NCBI GenBank assembly: GCA_036874045.1
Contig: CM072339.1
Coordinates: 12,283,501 to 12,347,500, forward strand
Direction of reading: 5' to 3'
Length of the DNA: 64,000 nucleotides
Source of the DNA: Cymodocea nodosa
Taxonomy: Eukaryota; Streptophyta; Magnoliopsida; Alismatales; Cymodoceaceae
Numbering within the stretch: position 1 is the stretch's first letter; each line of letters begins with the position of its first letter. The notes under the pieces are model-generated. The model was not told the origin of the DNA. It worked only from the letters and a program-made list of their open reading frames with translations, and made no database searches. Shown here in pieces: positions 22,480 to 34,330 of this stretch. The position numbers and the translations under genes are program-made.

Positions 22480-24019
22480 ACAATTTATATTGAAATTAAG
22501 GCTTTTGGTACCCAAATCTTCTTAGGTTCAGTAGTGTTAGTCCTTAAAACATTAAATCTATTACCTCTTGGCAGCCACATATGACCTGATTTTCTTTTGA
22601 TGGCAAACACAGTGGTGCCATCTTCGTATGATCGAATCATTCCACCATAATAAGGTACTTCCTGTGGTGTAGCATACCCTAGGCCATATTTATTTCATTA
22701 GGTCATTGAGATCCTATAATTTTATTTAGTCATTTTTGGCCTTGAGTAAATTTACATATGGTATTTTTTTGATCAGATATTGTAGTTAATAAGTTTTTAT
22801 TTTCTTCTTTCAATTTACAATTATCACAACTATATTTATCTAAGTTAGATTTCATATTTCTATTTTCAACAATAGTTGTTTCTAATTCAACAAAAGAATC
22901 TTCTAAGCAATTATTCAACCTTTTAATTTTTTTCTTAAATTCTCTACATTTAACATAGAGATTATCTATAGTAGACAAAAGACTATTAATATCTATTTCA
23001 TCATGCTCATCTTCTGAACTAGAAGAAGAAGTGGAATATACCTCTTGAGCTGCAGCTTCATCTTCAGAATCAGTTGAACTACTTGATGAGCTACTATCAT
23101 CCCACATAGCTTTGAGTGCCATCTTCTTTTTGTCCTTCCATCTCTTCTTCTTATCTGCCTGATCCTCTTCTATCTGAAATGGATAGAAGGTCTGTATGTG
23201 TCCTTGCCTTTTACATTTAAAATAAGTAGGAATAGTTCTTTTGGAGGAGCTGGTCTTATTCTTTTTCTTCATGAACTTTTTGAAGTTCCTTGCCAACAAC
23301 ATGATCTCATCATCATCTAAGCTTGGAGCTTCTTTTGTTGAAGGAATTGCTATTTCCTTTTTCTTCTTAGCTTTCTTTTCAACAGCTCCCTCTTGCTCTT
23401 TCCAATCCTTCATTTGAACTTCGTGGGCTAGAAGATTGCCCAACAGTTCTTCAACCGTGTAATTGTTGAGATCCTTGGAATCTTGGATAGATGTGGATTT
23501 TTGTTTCCACTCAATAGTTAAGCTTCTCAAGATCTTCTGTACTTATTCACGAGAAGAAAATTCCTTTCCTAGGTCTTTCAGACTATTAATAATTTCAGTA
23601 AATCTTGAAAACATTTCAGTTATGTTTTCATTATCATCCATTTTAAATAGTTCTAATTTTCTCAACAGAATGATGATTTTAGTATCCTTTACTTGGCTTG
23701 TACCTTCATGAGTAACTTGAAGGATTTTCCAAGCCTTATGAGCAGACTTACATGTAGACACTTTGTTATATTGTTCAGTAGTTAGTGCACAATATATGGC
23801 ATTCAGCCCTCTAGCATCCAACTAGATGATTCTCTCATCCTCCTCAAACTAGTTCATAACATCACTAGTTGGAAGTGTAGTTCCAAGAACAACAATCTTC
23901 CAGAGTTTTACATCAAAACTCCTAAGGAAACACTCCATTCTATTCTTCCAATAATTATAGTTGGAACCATCGAATAGAGGAGGTTTATGGATGTTTTGTC
24001 CCTCAGCAAATTGAGCCAT
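22480..24019 (-). pseudogene. Cop3 gag
   Basis: Starts MAQFAEGQNIHKPPLFDG (ATG 24019), with YWKNRMECFLRSFDVKLW, ARGLNAIYCALTTEQYNKV and MFSRFTEIINSLKDLGKEF. In-frame stops lie near 23880, 23820 and 23541. The zinc knuckle (about 23185-23225) reads YFKCKRQGHIQTFY, so first and last Cys are now Tyr. An acidic Ser-rich region and coiled coil follow, with the end KKIWVPK near 22510. Confidence 0.87.
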
Positions 24020-24056
24020 AAATCCAAATGGTTAAATCTTATAACAGATTAATCAA

Positions 24057-24068
24057 GCTCTGATACCA
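24057..24068 (-). other. Cop3 primer binding site (initiator-Met tRNA)
   Basis: Minus-strand TGGTATCAGAGC two bases inside the LTR at 24071. Confidence 0.92.
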
Positions 24069-24070
24069 AT

Positions 24071-25522
24071 TGTTAGGATCGATAGGCTCTCTAAAGGGGG
24101 GGTGAATGGTGAAGGTGTGTAAGTTTTTAATTCTTTTCACTTAGAATCAATTGATTCTAACAATAGTGAGATGAGATGAATTAAATGTAAGCAAAACAGT
24201 AAGAAGAAATTAACACAGCAATTTTTTGGTGGTTCACCAACTTGGCTAGTCCACCCCTAAAATACACTTGGGCTTCACTAAGTAGTCAAGTACTTACAAC
24301 ACTTGCTTTCAGGTTGAAGCAAGAACCAACACTTAGAGCTTTCAGGTATAAGCTCAATAACCAACCTTTCTTTCTCGAGCTTTCAAGTTGAAGCTCTCAA
24401 CCAACAATGAGTATTCAGGTTGAAACTCATGAACCAACAGCTTTGAATTTTTCTATTAGAGTTTTGGCACATGGAGCTTTTTTGTAGTGAATCTTCAAGA
24501 GTATACTTGACGGTTGTAGACTTGAGAGTGTATCTGGAATTTTGTGTAGCTCACTGTATAATGTACGATCGTTATCTCTATCTAATCTTCTCTTAAACTT
24601 CTCATATTTATACCAAAAGGTATAACGATCATATTTTTCTTCCAACGGATGTATTCTACAGTACTTGCTAAATAATCAGACCTAAATATGGTAAGTTACT
24701 GTTCTATCTGATGTTCAGTAAGTAACCTTCTAGTTTCCTTTGATTTTTGGATGGTTATATGAATAACTCACCAAAAAGTGTTTATAACTTACCAAACCTT
24801 CACTTACATCCTGTTGTCTGTGTCACGTGAGGATTTTAAGTTGCTCACATGAGGTGTCAAGTGATCGAAGACTTGTAGTTTTAACTTACCAAAAAACTCT
24901 TGACTTCTAGATAGTTAACTACAGTAACTCTTCGATTTTTCTTTTAAGCTTCCGACTACTTTCTCTTTAATTCTGCACGTGTGTAATAAGATAACTTAAG
25001 TTTCGGATGGTTATACCTGTAACTCACCGAAATTCTTCAAATGTCGGATAGTTAGCTTTCTAACTCTTCGAAAAGTCCTTTAAGCTTATGTTCTGGATTT
25101 CTGCACGTGATTAATTGAATGACTTAAGTTTCGGATAGTTAGCCTTTCTAACTTTCCGATTTTCCTTGAGCTTTCAGATAGTTAACTCCTTAACCTTCCG
25201 ATCATTCAACCAACTGCCTTTCACAACTCTTCGAAGGCTTTATGATTTCGAATAGTTATTCATCTAATTGTCCGATAGTGTTGCTGCTACTTTAAATTAA
25301 CTCTTCGAATACTTAAGTCTGTAACTCACCGAAGATTAACTTTCTTCCAGATACATAAGTCTGGAACTGTCCGATTTTCTATAGCTCTATAGCAACACAT
25401 TTTGGAATTAACTGCAACTTGTTTGTTTGCCTTCTGATCTTTTGCTGCACTGACTTATCTGTGAAATACAATATGATTCCTTACACAGGTTTTTGCATTA
25501 TCAAAATACTCAGGTCCTAACA
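24071..25522 (-). repeat. Cop3 5' LTR
   Basis: Minus-strand TGTTAGGACCTGAG to CGATCCTAACA. It holds the segment (about 24226-24480) lost from the 3' LTR. U3 has dense TCGGATAGTTA / TAACTCTTCGA motifs. GAATC target duplication follows. Confidence 0.92.
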
Positions 25523-25559
25523 GAATCAAAGATGGATCTCCCAACATGGAAACACTACT

Positions 25560-25566
25560 TATAAAA
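25560..25566 (+). promoter_or_regulatory. LTR-X TATA box
   Basis: TATAAAAGGAGTGG, preceded by CATGGAAACACT. Identical core at 29174-29180 in copy 2. Confidence 0.6.
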
Positions 25567-25932
25567 GGAGTGGTGCACATATAGGGTTGGCTCTCTTGCT
25601 CTTTTTGGACCTCCACCTCATTCCATAAGTTGTCTCCACCAACAATCCTTCATCCCTCACGTACAAGCAAAGGCAACCACACTTCCTTGTTGTTGTGAGC
25701 ATTTTTCATCCATCATTTCTTCACTCCACGTCTTCTAGCAATTCAGATCTATATTTATCTTTAAGTTTACAATTAGATTTACATATTTAGATGTAAGCTT
25801 CTTCAAGTTTTATTGTATCAAACTGTTTATAGTAGATAGATTCATATTTTTATGTGTTTATGCATTTGTATCCAAGAAACCTTGTTATTTCTTTACTAAA
25901 ATCATAAAAATAGAAGTGCTTGATGTTCTATT

Positions 25933-27475
25933 TGAAAGGATCTCTGTATTTTGATAATGCAAACATCCATGAGAAAGTGTATGTATTTCACAAGTTGTAG
26001 GTTGAACAGATATGGATGGAAAAGTCGAAGCAAATTGTAGCCAATAGACTAGACGAATGCTGCACAAGGAATCCAAAAGATATCACATTATAAGTAGTTC
26101 ATTCACAATTGAAAGAGAAAGCCAAGAAGTTCGGTCAGTTCTTAACTAAGTATTCGAAGAGTCAGTTTAAAGCAACAGAAACACCATCGGATAGTTAGAA
26201 GAATAACTATCTAAAAATACAAGGCCTTCGGAGAGTTTGAAAGATAGTTGGTTGAATGATCAAATAGTTAAGGCGTTAACTATCTGGAAGTTCAAGAAAA
26301 TCGAAAAGTTAGGAAGACTAACTATCCAAAACTTAAGTTATTCAATTTCCCACGTGTAGAAATCTTGACAAAAGTTTAAAGGGATTTTTGGAGAGTTAGA
26401 AAATTAACTATCCGAAAAGTAGGAAGTTTCGGAAGGTTACAGATTTAACTATCTAAAACTTAAGTCATCCTATTATGCACATGCAGAAATAAGAAAGCAG
26501 TTAGAAGCTTAAAAGAAGAAAATAGGAGAGTTACTGTAGCTAACTATCTAATAGTCAAGAACATTTCGGTGAGTTACAATTACAAGTATCCAAACTTAAG
26601 ACACGTCACGTGTATGACTTAAATCTCACGTGACAAAAGGACTTAAGAGGATTTTCGGTGAGTTACAAACATCCTTCGTAAAGTTACATAGCTTACTATC
26701 CGAAAGTCTAAGAAAAATTGGAAAGTTATCTTGAAACACCTTTCTAAATGGTAACTTACCATATTTAGACCTACAAACTCAACAAGTACAGTAGAATAAA
26801 TCCATTGAAGAGAAAATATGATCATTGGACTTACAAGCATAAATACAAACAGATCATTCAATATTCAGTAAAGCTAACAAGTGAAATTACATATACAATC
26901 ACATATAGAAATACAGTATACATTGTAGATCAACTACTGTCATAGAAGAATGCTTAATCTAGATTAACTATAACAAGGAATTGATTGAAAGCTGGATTTA
27001 CAAGAAGATTCTTAAAGCTCTCCAAATGCCGAAAGTCTGATCCAAGAAGGATCATTTGGTTTGTGGCTTCAACCTTAAAGCTTCATTCAAGTTGTTGGTT
27101 TGAGTTTCGACCTGAAAACTCAAGAGGTTGGTCTATTGAAGTTTATACCTGAAAACTTCTAAGTGGTTGGTTAGAGCTACGACCAGAAAGCTCAAGTGAA
27201 TGGTTGGTTCTTGCTTTGACCTGAAAGCAAGTGTATGTAAGTGTTGAAACACTTAGTGAAGCATAAGCAATCCTTGGGGGTGGACTAGCTGAGTTGGTGA
27301 ACCACCTAAAATTCCCTTGTGTTTCTTATTTATATTTCCATTGTGTATGTTTTGTATATCTGTTTAGTACTTGTGCAAACTGTTTATTCAAATTGGTTAA
27401 TTAAGTTGGAATAAGTTTAAATATACACATAGACACCATTCACCCCCCCTCGAGTGAAGCCTTACGGTCCTAACA
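25933..27475 (+). mobile_element. Cop4 solo LTR (plus)
   Basis: TGAAAGGATCTC to ACGGTCCTAACA with CTATT on both sides (25928-25932 and 27476-27480). The paralogous LTR-X copy near 29530 lacks it. It has TTCGGAGAGTT / TAACTATCCG-type repeats, a CACGTG-rich middle (26560-26640) and CCACCTAAAA near the U5 end. Confidence 0.9.
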
Positions 27476-28007
27476 CTATTATCATGTATTGATGTTTATA
27501 GATGCTCCTATGAAGAAATCTTATTGTGTTATGTGTGAAAAAATTCATATATGATGAAGATCTTGCATGCTTATTTGCAGATTTGCATTTTTTTGTTCTG
27601 TGTTTAATCTGAGAATTGATATTCGATCTAAAACTTATTTGTTTGATTAAAAATTCTAAAAAAGTCCATAATCGTGCCATTATAAGTATGTTTTGATTCT
27701 CTAAAATTTTATAGCAGTCTGAAAAGATTTGATACCATTTTCGAGCTCCAATTTAATAAGGTGCAGAATTGAGTCTAAGAATATTTTGTCTGGTTTGTAA
27801 CTCGTATTGCTTGGAATTCAAATCATATAAAAATTAAACTAAATATTCCATTAATATCTACGTTTTGTGTGTTTTGCAACACCTTTGATTTTGGTATTTT
27901 TGGTTGAGTAATCAAGAACTTATAAGGTTTTCAAGACACAAATGCTATGACAAAAAATTCAGACATTTAAAATGATGTAGAAAATCAGAAAATTCTGTTT
28001 GGTAACA

Positions 28008-28842
28008 ATAGTAAAAACTTCTGTCACTACATGCGACGTGATTATACCACTAAAAACTTAATCACTTATAGTCACACCTCCTCTCCCTATAGAATCACGA
28101 ATCGAGACTTGTAAGTTGATCTTCTCTTCAGTATATTGGCATCAACCCAAAACCAAGGCTAGAAGCTTTATGATCTCTTAAGAGATGAGTCAGTGCTTGG
28201 TGAAAATGACTTCCCTTCTTGCGATGCGAATACTCCTCATAATAGTTGTCAGTCACCATGTTTGGCTCAGAATTGACTTGACATCCGAAAAGTATCCTCA
28301 CATACCTCCAATGGTTGGTGATTGGTGATGGTGTTGTAGAGCTTTAGGGAACTTACCGACACTTCCTACAGTTAGCACAATTTTCACACTCTCCACCACC
28401 ACACTTTTTATTTGTTCTTCTCCTCTTCTTTTTATATTTCTTTTAATAGTAACTACCCCTACCAAGATGATCGATTGGATTTCCTTCCTTCGTATCAATG
28501 ATGATGATTTCTTCTTCATTCTGCAATTTAAATCCTGTGTGATATGTGCGATCGTGGTCTTCCTTCGAATTTTTGATTTCTGCAATTACTTCACATTAAA
28601 TATTAGAAAATAGCTGATCTATGGAGTTAATGTAACTCAATGAACTTACTTTATTGACTTAACTGTTACCTCAACAGACTTCCCTTGTTGAGTAAAGCTT
28701 AACTCAATGGACTTGATATAAAAATATAAAACCTATGCAACTCACGTGACATAAAGAAATATTTATAATTTAAAACAACTTTCCAATGATAAAATGATTT
28801 TTCAGCTACTTACAAACTATAAATATCCGAAACTTATATGCA
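28008..28842 (-). repeat. Gyp LTR-a, middle segment
   Basis: Continuation after LTR-X copy 1. Contains the Gyp U5/R block starting AAAACTTCTGTCACTAC (28014), the pair of ACTCAATGAAC / AACTCAATGGACTT hairpin motifs (28630-28710), and CACGTG near 28745. Interrupted again at 28843. Confidence 0.78.
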
Positions 28843-30335
28843 TGTTTGGATTAAAATGTTGCATATTTTTATAGGATCTTATTGGTTAAATAGATTTACA
28901 TGAGATTTATTAAAGCCATATTATGCATTTATTTCATTATTTAACCAATAAGAACCAATCCCCATTTTATACAATTAAAAGTAGGAAATTATTTCAAACA
29001 TGCATCATTTATGAATTTTATGGATGACTTGATACTTTGGTGTATTTATTGTTATGAAAAATTCATAATTCAATAGAAGATCATGGAAATTGAAGATTGG
29101 AGGAAGAAAATCAGGTGGGATTTAATCCCAATCGTTGAATCAAAGATGGATCTCCAAACATGGAAACACTCCTTATAAAAGGAGTGGTGCACGTCTAGGA
29201 CTCTCCCTCTTGAGATTTTTGTTTTCCTCCTCCACACCACTAGTCGTCACCCCCTCTTGGAGCTCCACTTCTTGAAGCAAGGAAGGAGAATGCCGATCAT
29301 TCCTCCACCTCTCTTCAACTCAGATTTCATCATATTCATACCACAAGTCATCACCAATGTGCAAGCCTTCATTCCACATCTTGGAGTAGATATGTCGACC
29401 TTCACAAGGGTGCTTCTCTTCATTTGTGAGATTCCACAAATCATTTCTCCACCTTCCCCTCTTCCTTGGCTTCAAATGTATCTCATATTATCATGTTTCA
29501 TGAATCTTTGTTACTTTCATCTGAAAACCATAAAAACAAGTGCTATTATTGATATATATTCATATATTGTTGTTTGTTGATGCTGAAATGTGGATATTTC
29601 ATTCTATTATGTATGAAACAAAGTAGAATTCGATGAAGGTTATGCATGATGTTTACAGATTTGTAGTTCTATTGATCTATGTTTATTCTGAGAATTCATA
29701 TGTGATCTGGAGCTTTTTTGTTTAATTAAAAATTCAAAAAAATTTCATAATCATGCCATTATAAGTATTCTTTGATTCTCTGAAATTTCATAGCAATCTG
29801 AAAAGATTTGATGCCATTTTCAAGCTCCAATTTCATCGGGCACAGAATTAGGTCTGAGATTATTTTGTTTCATTTGTAATGCATATTTCTCACAACTCAG
29901 ATCGCATAAAAATTAGAATAAATATTCCATTAATATCTACATCCTTCTATTTTGCAATGCATTTGATTTTGGAATTTTTAGTCGAGTAATTCGGAATTTA
30001 TAAGGTTTCTAAGACACAGATCTTATCACACAAAATTTTCCAATTTTCTGCATCCTTTTCAATGTCTGAATTTTCTATCATAACATTTGTGTGCTTTTAA
30101 GTGTGCAATTTTTTATCTGAAGTCCACATCAACATATCTGATTGAGATTAAATTTTCAGTCTAATCTGTTCATTGGTTGATAAATTAAAAATCTGTGGTC
30201 TTACCTTTTATATTGTCTAATCTATATTTGGAAAGTGCTAGCTTGCAATATTCTTGTAGTTAGAGTCCTAGATTATCCCCATTTCCTTGTGGTTTGACCT
30301 GTACTTACTAACGTATTTCATTAGATGTTTTGCAC
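28843..30335 (+). repeat. LTR-X copy 2 (solo LTR or fragment)
   Basis: TGTTTGGATTAAAATG start, TATA box at 29174, homologous to copy 1 throughout to about 30050, then continuing alone. The 3' end could not be fixed exactly and is placed where Gyp LTR sequence resumes. It keeps the uninterrupted sites into which Cop3 and Cop4 inserted in copy 1. Open frames here (for example 29257-29580) look non-coding. Confidence 0.65.
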
Positions 30336-30579
30336 TTACGGTTTATAAATTTAAAACTTATAAAACATCCAAAAAATGTATTTTGGATAGTTAGCATTCA
30401 ACCTTCCGAAGGATAACTTAAGTCATGTTTTAAGGTCATGACACGTGTCCTACTGGAAACAAATATGACATTTAAATTCAACACGTGCATACTCCTAACT
30501 TAACGAGTTTTTACAGCTTCAACCTATAACTCAACAAACTTATCTTGTTGAGTTAACTGTAACTCAACGAGTTGTTACC
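30336..30579 (-). repeat. Gyp LTR-a, U3 segment
   Basis: Has both motif types: TTTTGGATAGTTAG with CCTTCCGAAGGATAAC (about 30382-30420), and AACTCAACAAAC, TTGTTGAGTTAAC and AACTCAACGAG (30525-30572), with CACGTGTC and CACGTGC boxes between. Confidence 0.6.
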
Positions 30580-31389
30580 TGTTTAGAATGAAAAAGTGCA
30601 TAATATTAATAGTTAAATAATTGTTAATTGCATAATATTTAGCTTATCATATGAGAATTAAGCCATTATGTTATAATTGCATGATTATATGCCTTAATTA
30701 CAAAATGTGCATAATTTCAAGGAATTAACATTAATTAAAGATCATTTGTAAAAGATTGAAAATCTAATTTAAGTGTGGTTTTATAGTATTAAGCATGATC
30801 TGTTTTATTTGCATATATTTATATCATGTATAGTGCACGTTAACAACTCGTTGAGTTAGTGTTCTTTTTGTTAAAAGATCACGTGCCAACTCATTGAGTT
30901 ATAGGTTTAAATGTGTAAAAAGATCATACGAGAACTTGTTGAGTTAGTGAGTAAAACTGTAAGTTGTATATCTGAACTCATTAAGTTAGAATTATGCATG
31001 TGTTGAATTTAAATGTTTTATTATGTCACATGAGCTGCACATGTTTAACTCGTTAAGTTAGCATAACTATACGCGTTAAGTTACTTGAATACACACTAAG
31101 GTAACGCGCTGTGTTAGTGTTATAAGTTTATAAGTTAATTTCTTTATTGCACGTGTTTTATAGTTAAGTCAACAAAGTAAGTCCGTTGAGTTATACTAAC
31201 TCCATGAACCAGTTATTTTCTAACATGCCACTGTTAGCAATTGCAGAAATAGGAAATTTGAAGGAAAACCATGATTGTACATATCATGCAGGAATTAACT
31301 TGTGGAATGAAGAAGAAATCACCATCATTGATACGAATGAAGGAAATCCAAGTAATCATTTAGGCTAAAGTAGTTACTATTGAAAGAAA

Positions 31390-31396
31390 TATAAAA
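31390..31396 (+). promoter_or_regulatory. Gyp LTR TATA box
   Basis: TATAAAAGAAGAGGAG in LTR-b. The corresponding TATAAAAAGAAG is near 36358 in LTR-c. Confidence 0.45.
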
Positions 31397-32302
31397 GAAG
31401 AGGAGAAAGACAAAGAAAAGTGTGTGTGAAGGTGGAGGACCGTGTTAACTATAGGAAGCATTAAAAGTTCCCTAAAGCTCCACAATACCAGCACAATCAC
31501 CAACCATCAGAGGTTTTTGAGGATACTTTCTGAATGTCAAGTCGATTCTGAGCCAAACACAGTGACTAACAATCACTATGAGGAGTGATCGCGTCATAAG
31601 AAGGGAAGCCATTTTCACTAAGCACCAACTCAAATCTCAGGAGATCATAAAGCTTCTAGCCTTGGTTTCGGATTGATGCCAATATATTGAAGAAGAGATC
31701 AACTTACAAGTCTTGGTTCATAATTTTATAAGGAGAGGAGACGAGACTGTAAGTGATTAAGTTTTCAATGGTGTAATCATGTCACATGTAGTGACAGAAG
31801 TTTTCACTATCGATAGAGAATTTTTACATTTCACCTTTCATTTATCTTCAGGAACATATCAAAACAAAAATACCAAAAAACTAATTATCTATGTTTATAT
31901 TTAGTATTTGTGTTGTATTGTTTGTTTTGTATCGTGATTAATGTTATCATTGTTAGTATTGTGAATGTTTCATGCTTATTTGATTCAGAAAATAGAAAAT
32001 AGTTTTATAGATTACTGAAATTGATTTGTACAAAATACTAAAAAATCTTAATGGTTACTATTCGAAATATCTGAATGTTAGTGTTGATTAATGATAAATA
32101 TCAGATTAACTAACATTAAAATGCTTAATTGATGTTATTTACATTTTGTAGAACCACCCAATGGATGGCCGAATTCCTTTGTGAATAGCAACATTTAACT
32201 AGAAGTTACTAGGTAGGCTCGTGGAGTTAACTTAAGTCCACAAGAATAGTTTGTTGAATTAATTGTAAATCAACGGAGAGCTTAATTGAACACATATAAA
32301 CT

Positions 32303-33884
32303 TGTTGAGTATTTTTGTTTTGATGATGTGTGCTGAATGAAAATAATCATATTTGCTCAATTACTATTGCTTGTGAAAAGAAATTAAAATCATCAATTAA
32401 TACAGAAAAAGCTTACTGATATAAATACTTGTCTGTATTGGATCTGAAGTTAATAACTAGTCGTTTCGTTGCATTAATTTCTCATTTAGCTAAACGTTAA
32501 GTTAACGTGTGTTTTTATTGAAAAGCATGATATGTTTTAATGTTATATCTTCTGTATCATGAATAGTGCACATTTAGACAACTCATTAAGTTAGAGTTTT
32601 GTTTGTATAGAGGTCACATGAGAACTCGTTAAGTTAGAGGCTTAAAGGTTAAAATAGGTCACGTGATAACTCGTTAAGTTAGTGAGTAAAAGAAGAGACG
32701 AACTCGTTAAGTTAGTGTTATACACGTGGTGAAATTATAAGTTACGAATGTTGTATTGTATCACGTGAGGTGCACATGTTTAACTCGTTAAGTTAACATA
32801 ACTAAACGCATTGAGTTGCTATATTGAACACTAAGGCAACACGTTAGGTTAGCGTTATAAACTTAAGTTGTTATTTTTGCACGTGGTAAAATTCTTATTA
32901 TAAAAACATTTGTTTATTACTGGTTCATTGAGTTATCATAACGCAACGGAGATGGTTCGTTGAGATAGCATAACACCACAGACTTAGTTTGTTGAGTTAG
33001 CTACAGTACTTGTCACGTGAAATAGTACATGGTGAACTCGTTAAGTTAGAAACGTTAAGTTATATATATATACTTATGTTACTCGTTTAGTTAACATTAA
33101 AGTAACAACTTCTTATTACATTGATGAAAAACTTTTGGACGAGAAAGTTTATTTTGCAGGAAATTTTTCAGAGATCCAAGACTGATGATTAAAGAAAATT
33201 TGAAATATAAACGTGGGTTAGAGCGTGTGTGTTTCGATGAAGGAAAAAGGAAGGACGTGGAGAAGTGGAAAACTGGTAGTGGTTAAACGTGAAGGATATG
33301 CATGAAATGAAGATACAGTATAAAAGGTATAGAATTCTCGTTGATCAATTTATCCTTGCACACAAAACGAAAAATCTTTTCAAGGATCAAACCATCCCTA
33401 CACACCAAAAGAAAAATCTTTTTCAAGGATCAAAAACACCTCTTCGGGAAAAATCTCTCAAGTGGAAGAAAATTCAGTGAAGCATAAAAAGGTAAGATTT
33501 TCGTCACTGAAGATTTGAAGTATCAGAAGAAAGCAAATTCGGTAAAGCATGAAAGGACAAGATATTCCTCACTGAAGAATTGCTGAAGAAGAAAAAGAAG
33601 AAGAAGAAAGATCTCAAACAGGGAGAAAAGTTTTAAATTCCGAAATTAGTTTTCTCTGTTTGTAGTTGTGAAATTGTTTAGATGATACATGGTATCGAAA
33701 TATAATTGCATCTACAATTTCTGAGGAGAATTGAATTGTATATTGTAATTGAAACCTTGAATAAAAATGATTTTATGAAAACAATGTCTCGACTTGTTTT
33801 TGAGTTTTAAAGTTTCAATTATATTTCAGAAAATATTAAAAATACACAATTCACCCCCCTCTTGTGTAGCCATACGATCCTACA
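32303..33884 (+). mobile_element. Cop1 solo LTR (plus)
   Basis: TGTTGAGTATTT to CGATCCTACA with AAACT on both sides (32298-32302, 33885-33889). Joining the flanks restores the Gyp LTR sequence seen at 37290-37330. TATA box at 33319, donor-like GTAAGAT at 33492. The open frame at 33289-33480 lies in R/U5 and is not a gene. Confidence 0.93.
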
Positions 33885-34092
33885 AAACTCTAGTATAAAA
33901 ATCAAAATAGTACATAATTCCTATTCAATCTCTATGGGATCAACTTGTACTTGCACACAAATACAATAGACACTGTGCACTTGCAATTAAAAATACAAAT
34001 TGGACTTAATATCTAATTTGTGTGAAAAGTTGTTTGTTTACCTTAAAAGAATTTATTGATGTATACATAAAAACAAATCAAACAAGTTTTTT

Positions 34093-34330
34093 GAATTAAC
34101 TTTTCACAATCAATACATTATCATACACCTATACATGATTAATATATGCAAATAAAACATATCATGCTTAACACTATAAAACCACACTTAAATTAGGTTT
34201 TCAATTTTCTAGAAATGATATTTAATTAACGTTAATTCCTTGAATTTATGCACATTCTATACTTAAGCTAAATATTATGCAATTAACCATTACTTAACCA
34301 TTAATATTATGCACTTTTTCATTCCAAACA
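34093..34330 (-). repeat. Gyp LTR-a, first (5') segment
   Basis: Minus-strand start TGTTTGGAATGAAAAAGTGC at 34330, matching the first ~240 bp of LTR-b. It borders a Cop2 LTR fragment at 34331, the presumed target of the whole minus-strand Gyp element. Confidence 0.75.

Larger units (their letters stand above)
3734..25522 (-). mobile_element. Cop3 Ty1/copia (Sirevirus-like) element, interrupted by Cop2
   Basis: Two LTRs (3734-4931 and 24071-25522) in minus orientation flank gag-PR-INT-RT-RNase H. Target duplication GAATC is at 3729-3733 and 25523-25527. The empty site survives in the paralogous LTR-X copy 2 near 29135-29160, which proves the insertion. The integrase is split by the Cop2 element at 7737-21893. 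Coding parts carry several nonsense codons, so this is an old defective copy. Confidence 0.92.
3435..28007 (+). mobile_element. LTR-X solo LTR, copy 1, with later insertions
   Basis: LTR-X pieces are 3435-3733, 25523-25932 and 27476-28007. The gaps are a whole Cop3 element and a Cop4 solo LTR. Flanks ACAGT (3430-3434) and ATAGT (28008-28012) are a target duplication with one change inside Gyp LTR-a. The 5' end reads TATTTGG where copy 2 (28843) has TGTTTGG, and the 3' end is GGTAACA. No primer site or coding part follows, so it is a solo LTR. A TATA box is at 25560. Confidence 0.75.
30580..34084 (+). repeat. Gyp LTR-b, interrupted by Cop1 solo LTR
   Basis: Starts TGTTTAGAATGAAAAAGTGC. A U3 array follows (30830-31150), a TATA box (31390), the R/U5 block, then after the insertion (32303-33884) CTATGGGATCAACTTG and the terminal AATCAAACA. 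Eight leader bases follow, then an inverted Gyp LTR piece, so no primer site remains. The U3 is colinear with the Cop1 U3. Confidence 0.78.

Noticed and set aside
24057-24068. tRNA gene fragment at the CTCTGATACCA motifs (also 14077, 20668)
   Set aside because: Only the 12-base complement of the tRNA 3' end is present, next to LTR borders, so these are primer sites.
29257-29580. 107-codon open frame (+) as a possible gene
   Set aside because: Lies in LTR-X downstream of its TATA box; the paralogous stretch in copy 1 is not open and no domain is recognised.
33289-33480. 63-codon open frame with repeated KNLF segments
   Set aside because: Sits in Cop1 LTR R/U5; the repeats are LTR sequence, and the frame is not kept in the other Cop1 LTRs.
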